From positions 1-64,000 of the forward strand of contig JAIQDT010002049.1 in assembly GCA_021521415.1 (NCBI GenBank): a stretch of 64,000 bases of DNA, given 5' to 3'. The position numbers and the translations under genes are program-made. Below are positions 12,701-23,604 of the stretch, piece after piece. The notes under the pieces were generated by a model. That model saw only the letters and a list, made by a program, of their open reading frames with translations. It did not search any database and was not told where the DNA came from. Every line of letters starts with the position of its first letter. The stretch's first letter is position 1. This DNA is from Bidens hawaiensis. Taxonomy: Eukaryota > Streptophyta > Magnoliopsida > Asterales > Asteraceae.

Positions 12701-13012
12701 AAATTTAATTAATACATTTTCACTTTAAACCTCAAACTTTGAAGATATTATAATTGGTGTTATAAAGTTATTTATTTGGATATTATGATGTAACTTATGG
12801 TTTTTGGATAATTACGCATTTAACCCGCAAAGTTCGTTTAACGATAAAGCTCGGAAATTTTGTAAATAAATAAAACATGATAACAATCGAACGAACATTG
12901 AACATCAAATATCAGGAATATTTTATTAATGATAAACAACAATACATCGAAACGACCAAACGGTTCGAGTAAACAAATACAAATACAAGTCGAAAATTTG
13001 ACGAATGTCACA
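9777..13012 (-). mobile_element. Solo LTR of a Ty3/Gypsy element, TSD GTGCT
   Basis: Read on the minus strand it starts TGTGACATTCGTCAA (at 13012) and ends GCCGGGGTGTTACA (at 9777). The bases flanking both sides are GTGCT (9772-9776 and 13013-13017), a perfect 5 bp duplication, so the element recombined to a single LTR. It is homologous to the solo LTR at 21639-25196 (shared TTGCTAGTATAAATAGA promoter, GAGTTTCTCACA, GTATCGAGTGGAAAAGG) and its tips resemble the LTR at 39467-41887. Without the nested MITE it is about 2.4 kb. The TATAAATA box is at 11534-11541, minus strand. Confidence 0.9.
11820..12630. mobile_element. Inverted-repeat element (MITE, Mutator-type) nested in the solo LTR
   Basis: The arms (11820-11945 and about 12465-12630) are inverted copies rich in ACATATTTCCCC. 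The flanks are identical 9-mers TATTTATTA (11811-11819 and 12631-12639). The homologous solo LTR at 21639-25196 lacks this block at the matching point, which supports insertion. The middle (12010-12450) is GC-richer, with CCGGAGATCGG and CCACCGG words, possibly a captured gene fragment. No transposase. Confidence 0.82.
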
Positions 13013-13476
13013 GTGCTCAAATTGGTGGTGGTTGGTTGGTGGTGAGTCAATTGGTGGCGGTGTCAATGTTCAAGTGGTGTTTTCCAGAAAAAAAAATGTT
13101 ACTTTTCCGAACAAAAACGTTTTTTCGGCGACCTGCAATTAATGACATTAGGATTCTGTTAGTCGCGGGCCGTTAGGTACAAATACATTAAAAGTTGGGA
13201 CCGTCAGCAGCCAATTCGTTAGTTGGGACCGTCAGCAGCCAATTCGTTAGTTGGGACCGGTAGTGACCAAAAGACGATAATTAAAATTAATAAAACCAAT
13301 ATACCTTTACAAAAGCTAGCTTGACAAAGTATTATCACGTGCTAGCATTTTTCTTGAACAATAACATTCATAAAGTTTGACAATACATGTGAAAAAAAGG
13401 CTAAAACACAAGAAATATTCCTACATTTCAGAATATAAATTAAACATATTATTTAGAATATTTAATTTAAATCTAT

Positions 13477-13828
13477 TTAAAAATTGGGGCATCCTGATCC
13501 AGAGGAGCAACAAACACAGACAGTACCATCACAAAATGCACGATTTATGACTTGCGTTTTCGGCACAAGAGAAAGGCATTCCTTTGCACATACGGAAAAC
13601 TCACAAAGTTTTGGTGCATGATCAACATAATAGCCACACAACTTATCATCTGCTTGTCAACAAAAAAAAGGTTAAATATTAATAAACAAATAAAACAACA
13701 TTATCATTTGGAAAACATTATGTCAACAACGAAATACCAAATGCCTTGCACTGGGAATAAGCCATGCAAGTCATAAGATTTGAACAAAGCATATAAAGAA
13801 TCATAAAAGACATGATATTTTTCTGCAT
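13477..13828 (-). CDS. Small secreted cysteine-rich peptide, defensin-like (two exons, 88 aa)
   Basis: Exon 1 is 13828-13738 and exon 2 is 13652-13477, split by an 85 bp GT-AG intron (13737-13653, phase 1). Translation starts MQKNIMSFMILYM, a hydrophobic signal peptide, with cleavage likely near residues 23-26 (MAYSQ). The mature part holds ten cysteines. The pattern includes CEFSVCAKEC, which contains the CxxxC of the CS-alpha-beta fold, and later CDGTVCVCC, which supplies the CxC and a gamma-core-like GTxCxC, before ending CPNF-stop (stop at 13479-13477). One intron right after the signal peptide is the standard structure of plant defensin-like (DEFL/LCR) genes. A TATA box lies 81 bases upstream. 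Such peptides act outside the cell in defence or in pollen-pistil or symbiotic signalling; which applies here is unknown. The subfamily is not recognised. It is flanked by MITEs on both sides. The exon join is my prediction. Confidence 0.72.
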
Positions 13829-13908
13829 TTCAAACTCCTAAGTAAAATATACTGTGGGATATATGAGCAAAACTATGACACTGATGATAAATGACTAATG
13901 AGTACATG

Positions 13909-13916
13909 TATTTATA
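13909..13916 (-). promoter_or_regulatory. TATA box of the defensin-like gene
   Basis: TATAAATA on the minus strand, 81 bases before the predicted ATG, leaving about 50 bases of 5' UTR if transcription starts 30 bases downstream. Confidence 0.55.
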
Positions 13917-14368
13917 ATGTTTTTTATCACAAATATTTAATGAACAAAATATTGCAATTAATTTCTCCGAATTTGAGCATTAAATAGATTGATATATTTA
14001 ATACACCAGTGTATGCATTTTTTACCGGTTTGCTCAAGTTATTGATTTGTATTTACGTCTGTATGGGGTTGAAGATATCGTTTAAAATAAACATGCTATT
14101 AAAAGAGCAAGAAGTATGTCCACTGGTTCTGAAACCTTAACTCCCTGATGTGAGTGTCAGGAGTAAAAAGTGTATAGTCTATCACTTTAGTTTTTCTTGA
14201 ATGATCGACATAGTTGTACGATAGGCTTCCAATCTCAACAACCAACCAGTGGTCACAACAAAGTTGGTTTTTTAATAACAACAATCCAAAACTCAAAGGA
14301 CTAAACATACAAATATCATAAGTATATGTAGTAATTAGTTTTCTCTTTATATTTAGAATAAAGTTATT

Positions 14369-15205
14369 GAGATTTCTAATATATGTCCTAAGGGCACATG
14401 TAAGAAGCATTAATAAATATTCTTATTGAAACAACAACTTCACATTAATTACATTAATCTTTTAATTGTTACCACACTTATCCATCTATTATTTCCTTCT
14501 AAATCTTTCCTCCATTCATGACTAATAATTAACTATTTTTTTAATTCTCTCTAAAATTATTCTTTTATCACTTCTAAAATTACATGTAAATATAATTAAG
14601 AAAAACTTGGTGTATACATAAGTAGTATAAAATAATTGTTCTTGTTATTGTTGTTAACAAGGAAAACGTTTCAATAAAAGAGTAATTTATAAAATAATTA
14701 AAACACAAAAATGAATATGCAACAAGAATTTGTAAGACTAAACAAATAGGTATATCATTTCAATAAGCATTTATTATTCTTGAGAGTCTTGTGTTGGTGT
14801 TTAAGAATTCCTACATTTCTCTTTTTGTATTTTAAGCACAACATAGACATATGAATAACCATATTTATTATGTAAATTACGTAGCTGGAAATTAGAATGG
14901 ATAAACGAATAATTTTAGAGGGAATTAAAAAAGTTTAATTAGTAGTTATGAATGAAGAGAATATTTAAGAGGAAATATTAATAGAAGAGTAAATATGGTA
15001 AATATTAAAATATTAATGCAATTAATGTGAAATGCTAGTGTCTATAACAATATTTAATATAATTAATGTTTTTTACATGTAATTAATGTGAAATGCTAGT
15101 GTCTATAACAATATTTAATATAATTAATGTTTTTTATATGTAATTAATGTGAAATGCTAGTGTCAAGCCAATAATATATGTCAATAACATATATTAGAAA
15201 ATCCC
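14369..15205. mobile_element. Mutator-type MITE with long inverted repeats and duplicated right end
   Basis: The left arm (14369-14566) and right arm (14908-15205) are imperfect inverted copies, with shared words such as GAATAATTTTAGAG.GAATTAAAAAA, AATTAATGTGAA and TAATATATGT. The tips read GAGATTTCTAAT and, inverted, GGGATTTTCTAAT. Flanking 9-mers AAAGTTATT (14360-14368) and AAAGTTAAA (15206-15214) match at 7 of 9. The arms differ in length because the right one holds the tandem duplication listed next. No transposase. Confidence 0.75.
15020..15164 (+). repeat. Tandem repeat, 61 bp unit, about 2.4 copies
   Basis: The unit begins AATTAATGTGAAATGCTAGTG at 15020, 15081 and 15142, nearly identical between copies. 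It lies in the right inverted arm of the MITE; the left arm has a single copy. Confidence 0.9.
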
Positions 15206-15214
15206 AAAGTTAAA

Positions 15215-17606
15215 ACATGACCATTAAATACAAATTAATTTCTATTTAAAGCTAAGGTTTGGAATAATTAATTTCGCATTTATTATAGGAATTAGTTTTA
15301 CATTTATCATTTATTAAATACATGGCATTATATAGAAACTAATTTCTCCTAACCTTAAATAAATATATAAAATATGAAATTAATTTATATGAACCTTAAT
15401 AGTAAATAAACACAATGATGATTATACATTACACAATGAATAATAGAAACGTAAAACAAAATGGTGAATACATGTTATACAACAACCTAAAACGTAAAAC
15501 ATAATGATAAATACATATTATACAATGACCTGAAACATGAAACACAATGGTGAATACATACAATGACTTGGACGTAATACACCATGAACATAATACTCTT
15601 TTTCTCAAATTAAGTGATGGCCGCATGTCAATTCCGAACGAAAGACAATGAACGTAATACACAATGACTAAATTACAATGATGAATAGAATGAAAAAATT
15701 ACGAACAAAAGACAAAAGGATGAGCATAATGACACAATGACGAACAAAAGATACTGTGATGAAGAACACCCACTAAAAAAACATATTTTTTAAAACTTTT
15801 ATATAACAAAGTCATTTTCATATTAAAGATTAAAAAACACACTAGCGGTTAACTCAAATATGTCTGGATCGATCGATTACAAATCTAATGAGGATAGTGA
15901 CGGAGCCAGAAATTTTTTCTTGTGGGTTCGGCATTTTTCGGTGCTCTGTTTTTTTTTTTTTGCGTCAAAGTTTTTGGCCCTAACGGGTCAGGCCCAAAGT
16001 CATACTTAATAAAAAGGATATTACATATCGCATATTCATGCTTTGGAAATGATTCATAACATCTTCAATCACGACTCAAAAACATAACTCATTTTCAATA
16101 CAACAAATGCACACATCACACACACACACACACACACATAGGGTATGCATAATATTAAAACCCCCTTGAGCTATAAAAACTCTAGAAACCTATAATATGA
16201 TCACCATTTAGCCACATCATTTTACTTATTAATTAACTCTAAGGATATAATAGTCTTTAACTCAAATTCCTTACATTCTCTATTATCTGGACAAGTCAAA
16301 TCACTCACTCTCTCTCCCTCTCTCTCTCTCTCTTAAGAATTTTTTCTTAATTACCATTATCTTCTATCTTTTTCATCATAATTTCTTTTAAATTTAACAT
16401 CAACAAAGAGAGAATATCTTCTTCATCGTTTCCTTATAAGAACCCAAGTTCATTAAAAAAAATATCATTTGACTTTAATTTCTTTAAGAGATGAAATGCC
16501 CTACTTAAGATAAGTCTTAGTTTCTCCTTCTCAATTTCTACTTAACCACCAACGTCATCAACCATCGCGGACCAAACACAACAACCCCATAGTAATTTGA
16601 AAACCCATCGTCATATATTTATAAAGTGAACAACCGTGCATGAGAGATTTAAAAAACGAAAGAAGATGTATGGTAAAGAGAGAGCTTGGAGAGAGTTTTA
16701 TTAATTAGAAGAGCATTTTTTGAAGAAATGTTTAATCATTACGTTAATGTTTGGGTTTTATTAAATGTATTTTTCCCAAAGTCTGTTTTATATTTATTTA
16801 CTAGATTGAGGTTAACACCTTTTGATTAAAATGTATATCTTTTTAAACATAAAGTAAAAGTAAAACTTTATCGTATTAAATTTGATTCATATTTAATAAC
16901 ATGTAAACTTAATTTTTGAATTTACTTAAAAAATATTTAAACTTATTTAAAAAGGCGTTACATGTATCAAAATATATATGTAAACATATTTTAATATATG
17001 TAAAGTTTCATAAAATATTTAAAATTAAATAATTGGTAAACTTACTTAAATTATGTAAACTTATTTATAATTTAAAATTTTAAAAGTATATAAACTTATT
17101 GTAACCTTATTTAAAAAAATAAGTAAATCTACTTATAATATTTTAACATGTATTTAAATATATGTACACACATTTAAAAAAATTAAGCTTATTTAAAAAA
17201 TATGTTACATATTTTAGATTCCCTATGTTTATTATTTAATGATATGTAAACTTAATATTTTTGTTACATATTAAAAAAGTTTTAAACTTACTTATATATT
17301 TATTTTTTAAAGTTAAAATAAAAAATTTAATATTTGTAACTTTCCCGTCTCTGATATTTTAACACCCTCTTTTTATTGTTTTTGGGTTAGACTAATTTAT
17401 AGAAATAAAATCTTGCTATTTTTCTTATTTGAGGTGTAATGCTTACCCCTTTCACTTTGAGAGTATTGAAATTGACGTTTGACAATTGTTATTTTTGATT
17501 TTGAGTAAAAGTTATATAAGCAAAATGAGTAATTTAAATTAAGGAAATTGAGCAATCTAAAAAAGGAGGAAGGTATAGAGAGAGACATGTGAAGTGTCAG
17601 ACACCA
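15215..17606. other. AT-rich intergenic sequence with microsatellites
   Basis: No gene recognised. Holds a (CA)n run at 16117-16138, a CT-rich run at 16301-16333 and a T run at 15950-15961. At 15897-15912 a GTGACGGAGCCAGA motif resembles GTGGCTCCGCCAC at 21282-21304 in inverse orientation, probably two remnants of one dispersed repeat. 16780-17340 is a very AT-rich tract of TTTAAAA/TATGTAAACTTA words. Confidence 0.6.
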
Positions 17607-17609
17607 TAA

Positions 17610-18517
17610 GGCTGAGGGGTGTGGGGCTTCAACGGGGGCGCTAGAGCCCCTCCGCTCGTGCCCCCAGGCGCTAACACCACACCACCGGGGCGCTAACGGA
17701 GGCGCTAACGGGGCGCTAACGCGAAAAACAATGCAGGCGTGAGCTGGTTAGCGGGAGAAGAGAGAGAGGAGCACACCTTTTGAGGTATTTTGGACCGTTG
17801 GGAGCCGAAAAAAACAAAAAAAAAATATATTTTCTATATAGGTTTACGGAAAAGAGCCGTTGAGCTCATATTAAATTAAAAAAAAATATTTTCTTAAACT
17901 ATAAATATATACCTTTATAAAATATACTTCATTTCACAATTATACACCTTTCCTCCTAAAATCCTCTCAAAACTAACACAAAAAAAATGTCGTGGTACTC
18001 GTCTGATTCCGACTCCTCCGAAGAGGATGATTTGCTTCTTCATGTAGGGGGAGTTTTGACCGCAACCGTGGTGGATCTCTTGCAAAATCAAGCCCATCAA
18101 CCTCGAGTCCCGAGAGTTAGAGCACCACCTCGTGATCGTGATCGATCGGGTGCTAACGATACTTTGATTAGGCATTATTTTAGCCCTCAACCAGTATACG
18201 AGGAGTCGGATTAGATTAGTGGTATAATTAAGTATTATTGTTTGTTTAATTTTTAGTACGTTTTGTAATTTGAATTTTAGATATTAATGTGTGTTTTTTA
18301 ATAATTTATGAGTTTTTTTAATAATACGTTGTTTGAATATATTTATAAAAACATAAAAATAAAAATTTTCGCTGGAGCCCCTCCACACCAGGGGCCAGGG
18401 CTCCAACGGGGGCTCCAACAACCCCCTTATCCAGTTTCTCTCTCTGCCACACGTCATAATATTATTGGTTGGAGCCCCCACTAAAGCCCCCATTAAAGCC
18501 CCCCACACCCCTCAGCC
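17610..18517 (+). mobile_element. PIF/Harbinger element 1, internally deleted (908 bp)
   Basis: The terminal inverted repeats are GGCTGAGGGGTGTGGGG...CCCCACACCCCTCAGCC. TAA flanks it on both sides (17607-17609 and 18518-18520), the 3 bp TSD of PIF/Harbinger. It keeps the 5' end of the transposase frame (17987-18214, first about 75 codons) joined straight to the element's 3' end. Compared with element 2, the segment matching 19048-20183 is gone, and the short word ATT is shared at both breakpoints. It cannot make a transposase but could be moved by one. Confidence 0.93.
17987..18214 (+). pseudogene. Truncated N-terminal remnant of the Harbinger transposase
   Basis: 75 codons, MSWYSSDSDSSEEDD..., almost identical to the first 75 codons of the transposase at 18834, ending in a stop created by the internal deletion. 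An acidic Ser/Asp start followed by a basic, Arg-rich stretch. No catalytic residues. Confidence 0.9.
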
Positions 18518-18520
18518 TAA

Positions 18521-20495
18521 GGCTGAGGGGTGTGGGGCTTCAACGGGGGCGCTAGAGCCCTTCCGCTCGCGCCCCCAGGCGCTAACACCACACCACCGGG
18601 GCGCTAACCGGGGCGCTAACGGGGCGCGAAAAAACATGCAGGCATGAGCCTGTTAGCGGGAGAAGAGAGAGATAAAGTTGCATAGGAAGTCGGAAAAGAG
18701 CCGTTGATGGTTTTGATTAAATTAAAAAAAAAACATTTTCTTAAACTATAAATATATACCTTTATAAAATATACTTCATTTCACAATTATACACCTTTCC
18801 TCCTAAAATCCTCTCAAAACTAACACAAAAAAAATGTCGTGGTACTCGTCTGATTCCGACTCCTCCGAAGAGGATGATTTGCTTCTTCATGTAGGGGGAG
18901 TTTTGACCGCAACCGTGGTGGATCTCTTGCAAAATCAAGCCCATCAACCTCGAGTCCCGAGAGTTAGAGCACCACCTCGTGATCGTGATCGATCGGGTGC
19001 TAACGATATTTTGATTAGGCATTATTTTAGCCCTCAACCGGTATACGAGGAGTCGGATTTTCGAACTCGTTTCCGAATGAGCAGACAATTGTTCATGCGT
19101 ATAGCAAGTGATTTAGAGGCACGGTATCCCTTTTTTCAACAAAGGGGGATGCTAGGGGTCTCCCCGGTTTTACCCCTCTTCAAAAATGCACGGCTGCTAT
19201 CCGTCAATTAGCGTACGGCATCTCGTCGGACGCTTTGGATGAGTATTTACAGATGTCGAAAAGGGTTGCACGTGAATCCCTTCATTTTTTCTGCCAAGGT
19301 AAAAAACATTAATTTTAGTTTTTATTAAATATTTATTACATTTTGTAATATATATTATATGTTTATAGATTATTTTATATACGTATGAGTCATATCGATT
19401 TACTCTCGGAGATATCTGCGTAAACCTACAATGTATGACATCCAACGCATATATTTGGTGCACGCAGAAAAACATGGTTTTCCTGGGATGCTAGGTAGCA
19501 TCGATTGTACGCATGTTGGATGGGCTATGTGTCCAACGGCCTGGCGAGGTCAGTTCCACCGTGGTGATCATGAAGGGCCGACCCTTATACTTGAGGCGGC
19601 GGTGTCACAGGATCTTTGGTTTTGGCATGCTTTTTTTGGTGTTGCTGAGTCAAATAACGACCTTAATGTTATCGATCAGTCACATTTGATCAACGACCTT
19701 ATCGACGGGGTTGAACCACCTCAATCTTTTGTTGCAAATGGAGAACTCTTCAAGTACGGGTACTATCTAGTCGATGGTATTTACAACGAATGGGCTTTGT
19801 TAGTTCAAGCTTGTACAGATCCAATCGCCGACAAACGGAAGTATTTTACGAAGAAGCAAGAGTCTGCTAGAAAAGATATTGAAAAAGCTTTTGGAGCTCT
19901 GAAAAAACAATATTATGTACTGGCGAACCCGATACGTTGTTGGACTCGGGAGAGGATAACGGACGTCGTCTACACGTGTCTGATCCTACACAACATGACG
20001 TTAGAAGACGAGGGCAAAGCTATCTGCCAAAACTACCAAGGTAACATTCCGCCACAACCATCCACAATCAGTGATCAACAAAGACTTCATAACATAGCAA
20101 ATATTAAGAGCCGTGAGATACACGGGAATCTTCGACATGAATTGGTTGAACATTTGTGGGCGAGGCGACCCGATGATCTTGTATTAGATTAGTGTTATTA
20201 TTAAGTATTATCGTTTGTTTAATTTTTAGTATGTTTTTTTTTTGTAATTTGAATTTTAGATATTAATGTGTGTTTTTTTAATAATTTATGAGTTTTTTTA
20301 ATAATACGTTGTTTGAATATATTTATAAAAAAATAAAAAAAAAATTTCGCTGGAGCCCCTGTTGGAGCCCCTCCACACCAGGGGCCAGGGCTCCAACGGG
20401 GGCTCCAACAACCCCCTTATCCAGTTTCTCTCTCTGCCACACGTCATAATATTATTGGTTGGAGCCCCCACTAAAGCCCCCCACACCCCTCAGCC
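18521..20495 (+). mobile_element. PIF/Harbinger element 2, near full length (1975 bp)
   Basis: Same terminal inverted repeats as element 1. It begins right after the TAA at 18518-18520 and ends before TAA at 20496-20498. The two elements stand head to tail sharing the middle TAA, as expected if one inserted into the other's target-site TAA. It carries the transposase gene below. No Myb-like second ORF, which autonomous PIF/Harbinger elements have, is visible. Confidence 0.93.
18834..20192 (+). pseudogene. PIF/Harbinger DDE transposase, frameshifted
   Basis: Exon 1 is 18834-19298 and exon 2 is 19390-20192, with a GT-AG intron (19299-19389, phase 1). The catalytic core is in exon 2: GSIDCTHV (first Asp, near 19500), FFGVAESNNDLNVI (second Asp, near 19658) and KDIEKAFGALKKQY (Glu, near 19880), plus FPGMLGS and CPTAWRGQF, hallmarks of the plant harbinger/ALP1-type family. 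Exon 1 has MSRQLFMRIA and, after the break, AIRQLAYG. The frame is lost by one base in the G run at 19144-19148, and the following sequence is open in another frame up to the intron. The protein would otherwise be about 420 residues, usual for the family. The single break suggests recent loss. Confidence 0.9.
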
Positions 20496-20498
20496 TAA

Positions 20499-21320
20499 GG
20501 AAAGATAGAACAAATACTTTTCTATTCTACCCCTTTTGTATATTCTTTCATTTTGTAAACATAAATTAATAGGATGGAAAATGAATTAATCTGACCATCC
20601 ATCAGATTGATCAATGGTCACCATAGAGTTTCTTGAGTTTTCATAACTCAATAAGGTTTTTATTCTAACCATACCATATATATATATAGTCTTCACCCAT
20701 CTAATAAAGCAAAATCAAAAAAAGATTTGTCGTGAGGTCTATATCGATTGAAGGCTCATCAAAGAAAGAGTCAGTCGACCGACTGTTTTTGTCATCTGGT
20801 TGAAGCGCGGCATGTAAGGTAATGATTGAAGCCTTGAGGCGAACTGACAAAGGAAACGAGGCGATGGTCGTTTGGTCGATAGAAACATAATTTATCGGTC
20901 GCTGAGGCGATGGATGTTGTTTTTGTTTTTTTATTTAATTGTAACTTAGGTATTATATTTAAGAATGCTAACTGGATTGGGTTTACTGGAAAATTTAAGA
21001 ATAATTTAGACCTTTTTTTATAATCTATATATATATATATATATATGGGTTATTATTGGCCATTTATAATGTGTGTTAGCAATTTTTAAAGTTTTTTATA
21101 TTTTATAAAAAAAATATTCATTACTAAAAAATTTTAACTAAATTTTTTATAATTAATGGATTCGAATATTTTTTTTAGAATGACACTGGTTCGCTCGTCG
21201 AAAAAGAATGAGTTCACTCAATGGCTCGATACTATAAGTTATATATAAAACCGAAAAAAGACCGGGTTCGACCGAACCTGATGACCATAGGGTGGCTCCG
21301 CCACTAAATGAGGATCAGAC
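20499..21320. other. Intergenic sequence, no gene recognised
   Basis: Contains a TATATATATA run at 20681-20691, a (TA)n run at 21028-21047 and the GTGGCTCCGCCAC palindrome near 21284-21304, a probable remnant of a dispersed repeat. 20700-20930 is less AT-rich but has no sustained open frame. Confidence 0.55.
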
Positions 21321-21742
21321 TATTAGTGCATGCGGAATCTACACTAACAATTGATAATGATCAAGCAAACACAATTTAATTAACAAATGCTTTTCATTAA
21401 AACAGAACTAGGTTAAATAGAGAATATCAAACATGTTACAATCAACAGCTTCCTACCAATTATCTAATTGCCATATTATTTATACTATTACAGAAAAGCA
21501 TTCATGAGTAGGTTACACTCAGTCACGTCATCTTATCTTCATATGCACTCGTAACTAATATAAGTACAGAGTATCACTTAGTCATATCAGTAACTCCCTA
21601 TTAAGTACTTGTGTGTACCAACTACTCGTATTTTATATTGCAACATTCGTTACTTTTCAAATCCGAAAACCCGACACGTTTTGAATTTTCAGTTTTTGTT
21701 TATAAATATATATCTCAAGTTCGTGTCGATGTATTTTATTTA

Positions 21743-22408
21743 GGGCAAATACCATAAAAAACTAACATACTTTCTGTTTTTTCTTATAAAAGTCTCTCAA
21801 CAATTTTTTGTACATAAAAGTCCTTGTACATGTTAAGTTTGAACACAATTATGAAATTTTATATTAAAGTAACTTTGAACTGGTCATCCAACTTGTTTTA
21901 TGAAAACAATCCGGCTACAAAAAAATATATACGAGGTAAGGTAAAAAAGAACCTATAAGAACGAAGACCAGGAGAAATAACTCAATAAGCACAACTTTTA
22001 ATTGTCTGATCCGAAATCAAATATATTGAAATTTAATTATTCTTCGTAAATAATCACTAGACAACCAAATATTAAATCAAGATTTTAATTTTAAAGTTGT
22101 GGTGAATGGAAAATCAAAAGAAAAGAAAAGCTAGGTTGCATAAAGATTATATCAAAATTGACAAATTCATACATAATGGAAATCCACGGTAAGTTCGATC
22201 AAAATTCATACATCAGTATAATGAAACTAAGATTATATAACCGAAAGTTTGGATAAAAAACCGAAAATATCATTTTCAAATTGTTTAATTTTTTTTTTCA
22301 CAATTGTGTTCAAACTTAACATGTACAAGGACTTTTATCTACAAAAAATTGTTGAGGGACTTTTATAAAAAAAAACACAAAGTATGTTGGTTTTTATGGT
22401 ATTTGCCC
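21743..22408. mobile_element. Mutator-type MITE (666 bp), perfect 9 bp TSD TTTTATTTA
   Basis: The terminal inverted repeats are about 105 bases: GGGCAAATACCATAAAAAAC at the left, GTTTTTATGGTATTTGCCC-like at the right, continuing through AAAGTCC.TGTACATGTTAAG. The flanks are identical 9-mers TTTTATTTA (21734-21742 and 22409-22417), the Mutator signature. The middle is AT-rich and non-coding. Confidence 0.93.
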
Positions 22409-23604
22409 TTTTATTTATTATTTTCCATTAATAAATAGCCCTGACGATTGAAGTTCATCGCTCGAGCATTCTTTTTATTTTCGATCAATTATTTAAAACT
22501 TCGAGAGTTAACGTTTCTATTTATCCAACTTGCGAACTATAAACCTTTATTATTACATTTATAAGATATTTTCGGATGCAAATTCGTAAACTACTTTAAT
22601 CTTTTTGATTTTAAAACAATCTCAATGTTAAAGGTTTTATTTGTAATAATAATTTAATCTGGATCTTAAAGATATTAGAAACTTAGAGGGCCAGAAGTGT
22701 AAACTATTCAAATTAATATAAAATAATAATAAAAACCCAATACCCAGCCCACCCAAGAACCAGTTTTCCGTCGACTCTTTTCGGCCGCCGAAGTTCGGCG
22801 CTGGCAGGCCATAAACCCCCCCCCCCCCTAATCTCGCTCTTTGACCATTTAGTTCATTGTAACGTGTTAGGACTTCGATATCTAACCTTAATTAACAACT
22901 TAATTGAGTTAAAAGGTCCGATACCATCCCGTAATCACCGCCGCAACGGCCGGCCCAAATATTAAAACTCAAATAACAGTCATTAAACATCAATCGTTTC
23001 AATTGCTAGTATAAATAGACTTCTAATCAACATCTTAACTCGTACCAACAGCCAAATCAATCAAACATAGTCCCAGTAACTGCTGATTGTTCGACCAAGT
23101 TTATTACTCCGGCAACCCGTCGTCCACCACCTTCCCGTCACCTCACAAGGTAATTAAGCTATGATTTTGTATCTCGTTAACATGTTAAACGAAAACCCTA
23201 ACTTGATTTTCTTCAAACATGAACAAATTAATGGATTGAAACTTAGGGTTTTGGTGGGGAAGATGAAGTTTAAAAGTAATACTATAAATATATAAGTTTC
23301 CATTTGTTAACAAACATTAAAGCTGGGTCAACGGGTTAGTGAGTTTCGGTGTGAACATAAGGAGGGTTCAAAACCCGGGTCAGGCAATTGCTGCTGCTTA
23401 TTTTATTAATCAATTTTAATAAAGGTATTAATCAAATTAAATAATTATAAATCATTTTTAAATCAAATAAATATATTAAAAATCAAATATGATCATTTTA
23501 AGTTAAATAAATTATTTTTAAAATAACTTTACCAAATTCCATCCAAAAAGCTAACTTGTAAGTCCCGAATCTGGATCACTACAATATGATATCAAGTATC
23601 TTGA

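Larger units (their letters stand above)
9450..13305. mobile_element. Mutator-type element with long terminal inverted repeats, interrupted by a solo LTR
   Basis: The left end (9450-9690, GGTATATTGGTTTTTATTAA...) is the reverse complement of the right end (13080-13305, ...TTAATAAAACCAATATACC) over more than 200 bases. Shared words include GTCTTTTGGTCA, GAATTGGCTGCTGACGGTCCCAAC and GACTAACAGAATCCTAA. In the right arm a 32-base segment holding the GACCGTCAGCAGCC motif is duplicated in tandem (13198-13258). Flanking 9-mers TTTACTTAA (9441-9449) and TTTACAAAA (13306-13314) match at 7 of 9, in line with a Mutator-type 9 bp duplication. Without the nested solo LTR the element would be about 615 bp, a MITE with no transposase. 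Confidence 0.85.

Noticed and set aside
13552..13776. 74-codon plus-strand ORF
   Set aside because: Antisense to the defensin-like exons and intron; composition not protein-like.
18762..19088. Minus-strand ORFs opposite the Harbinger transposase (also 17915-18190)
   Set aside because: Shadow frames on the other strand of the transposase exon.
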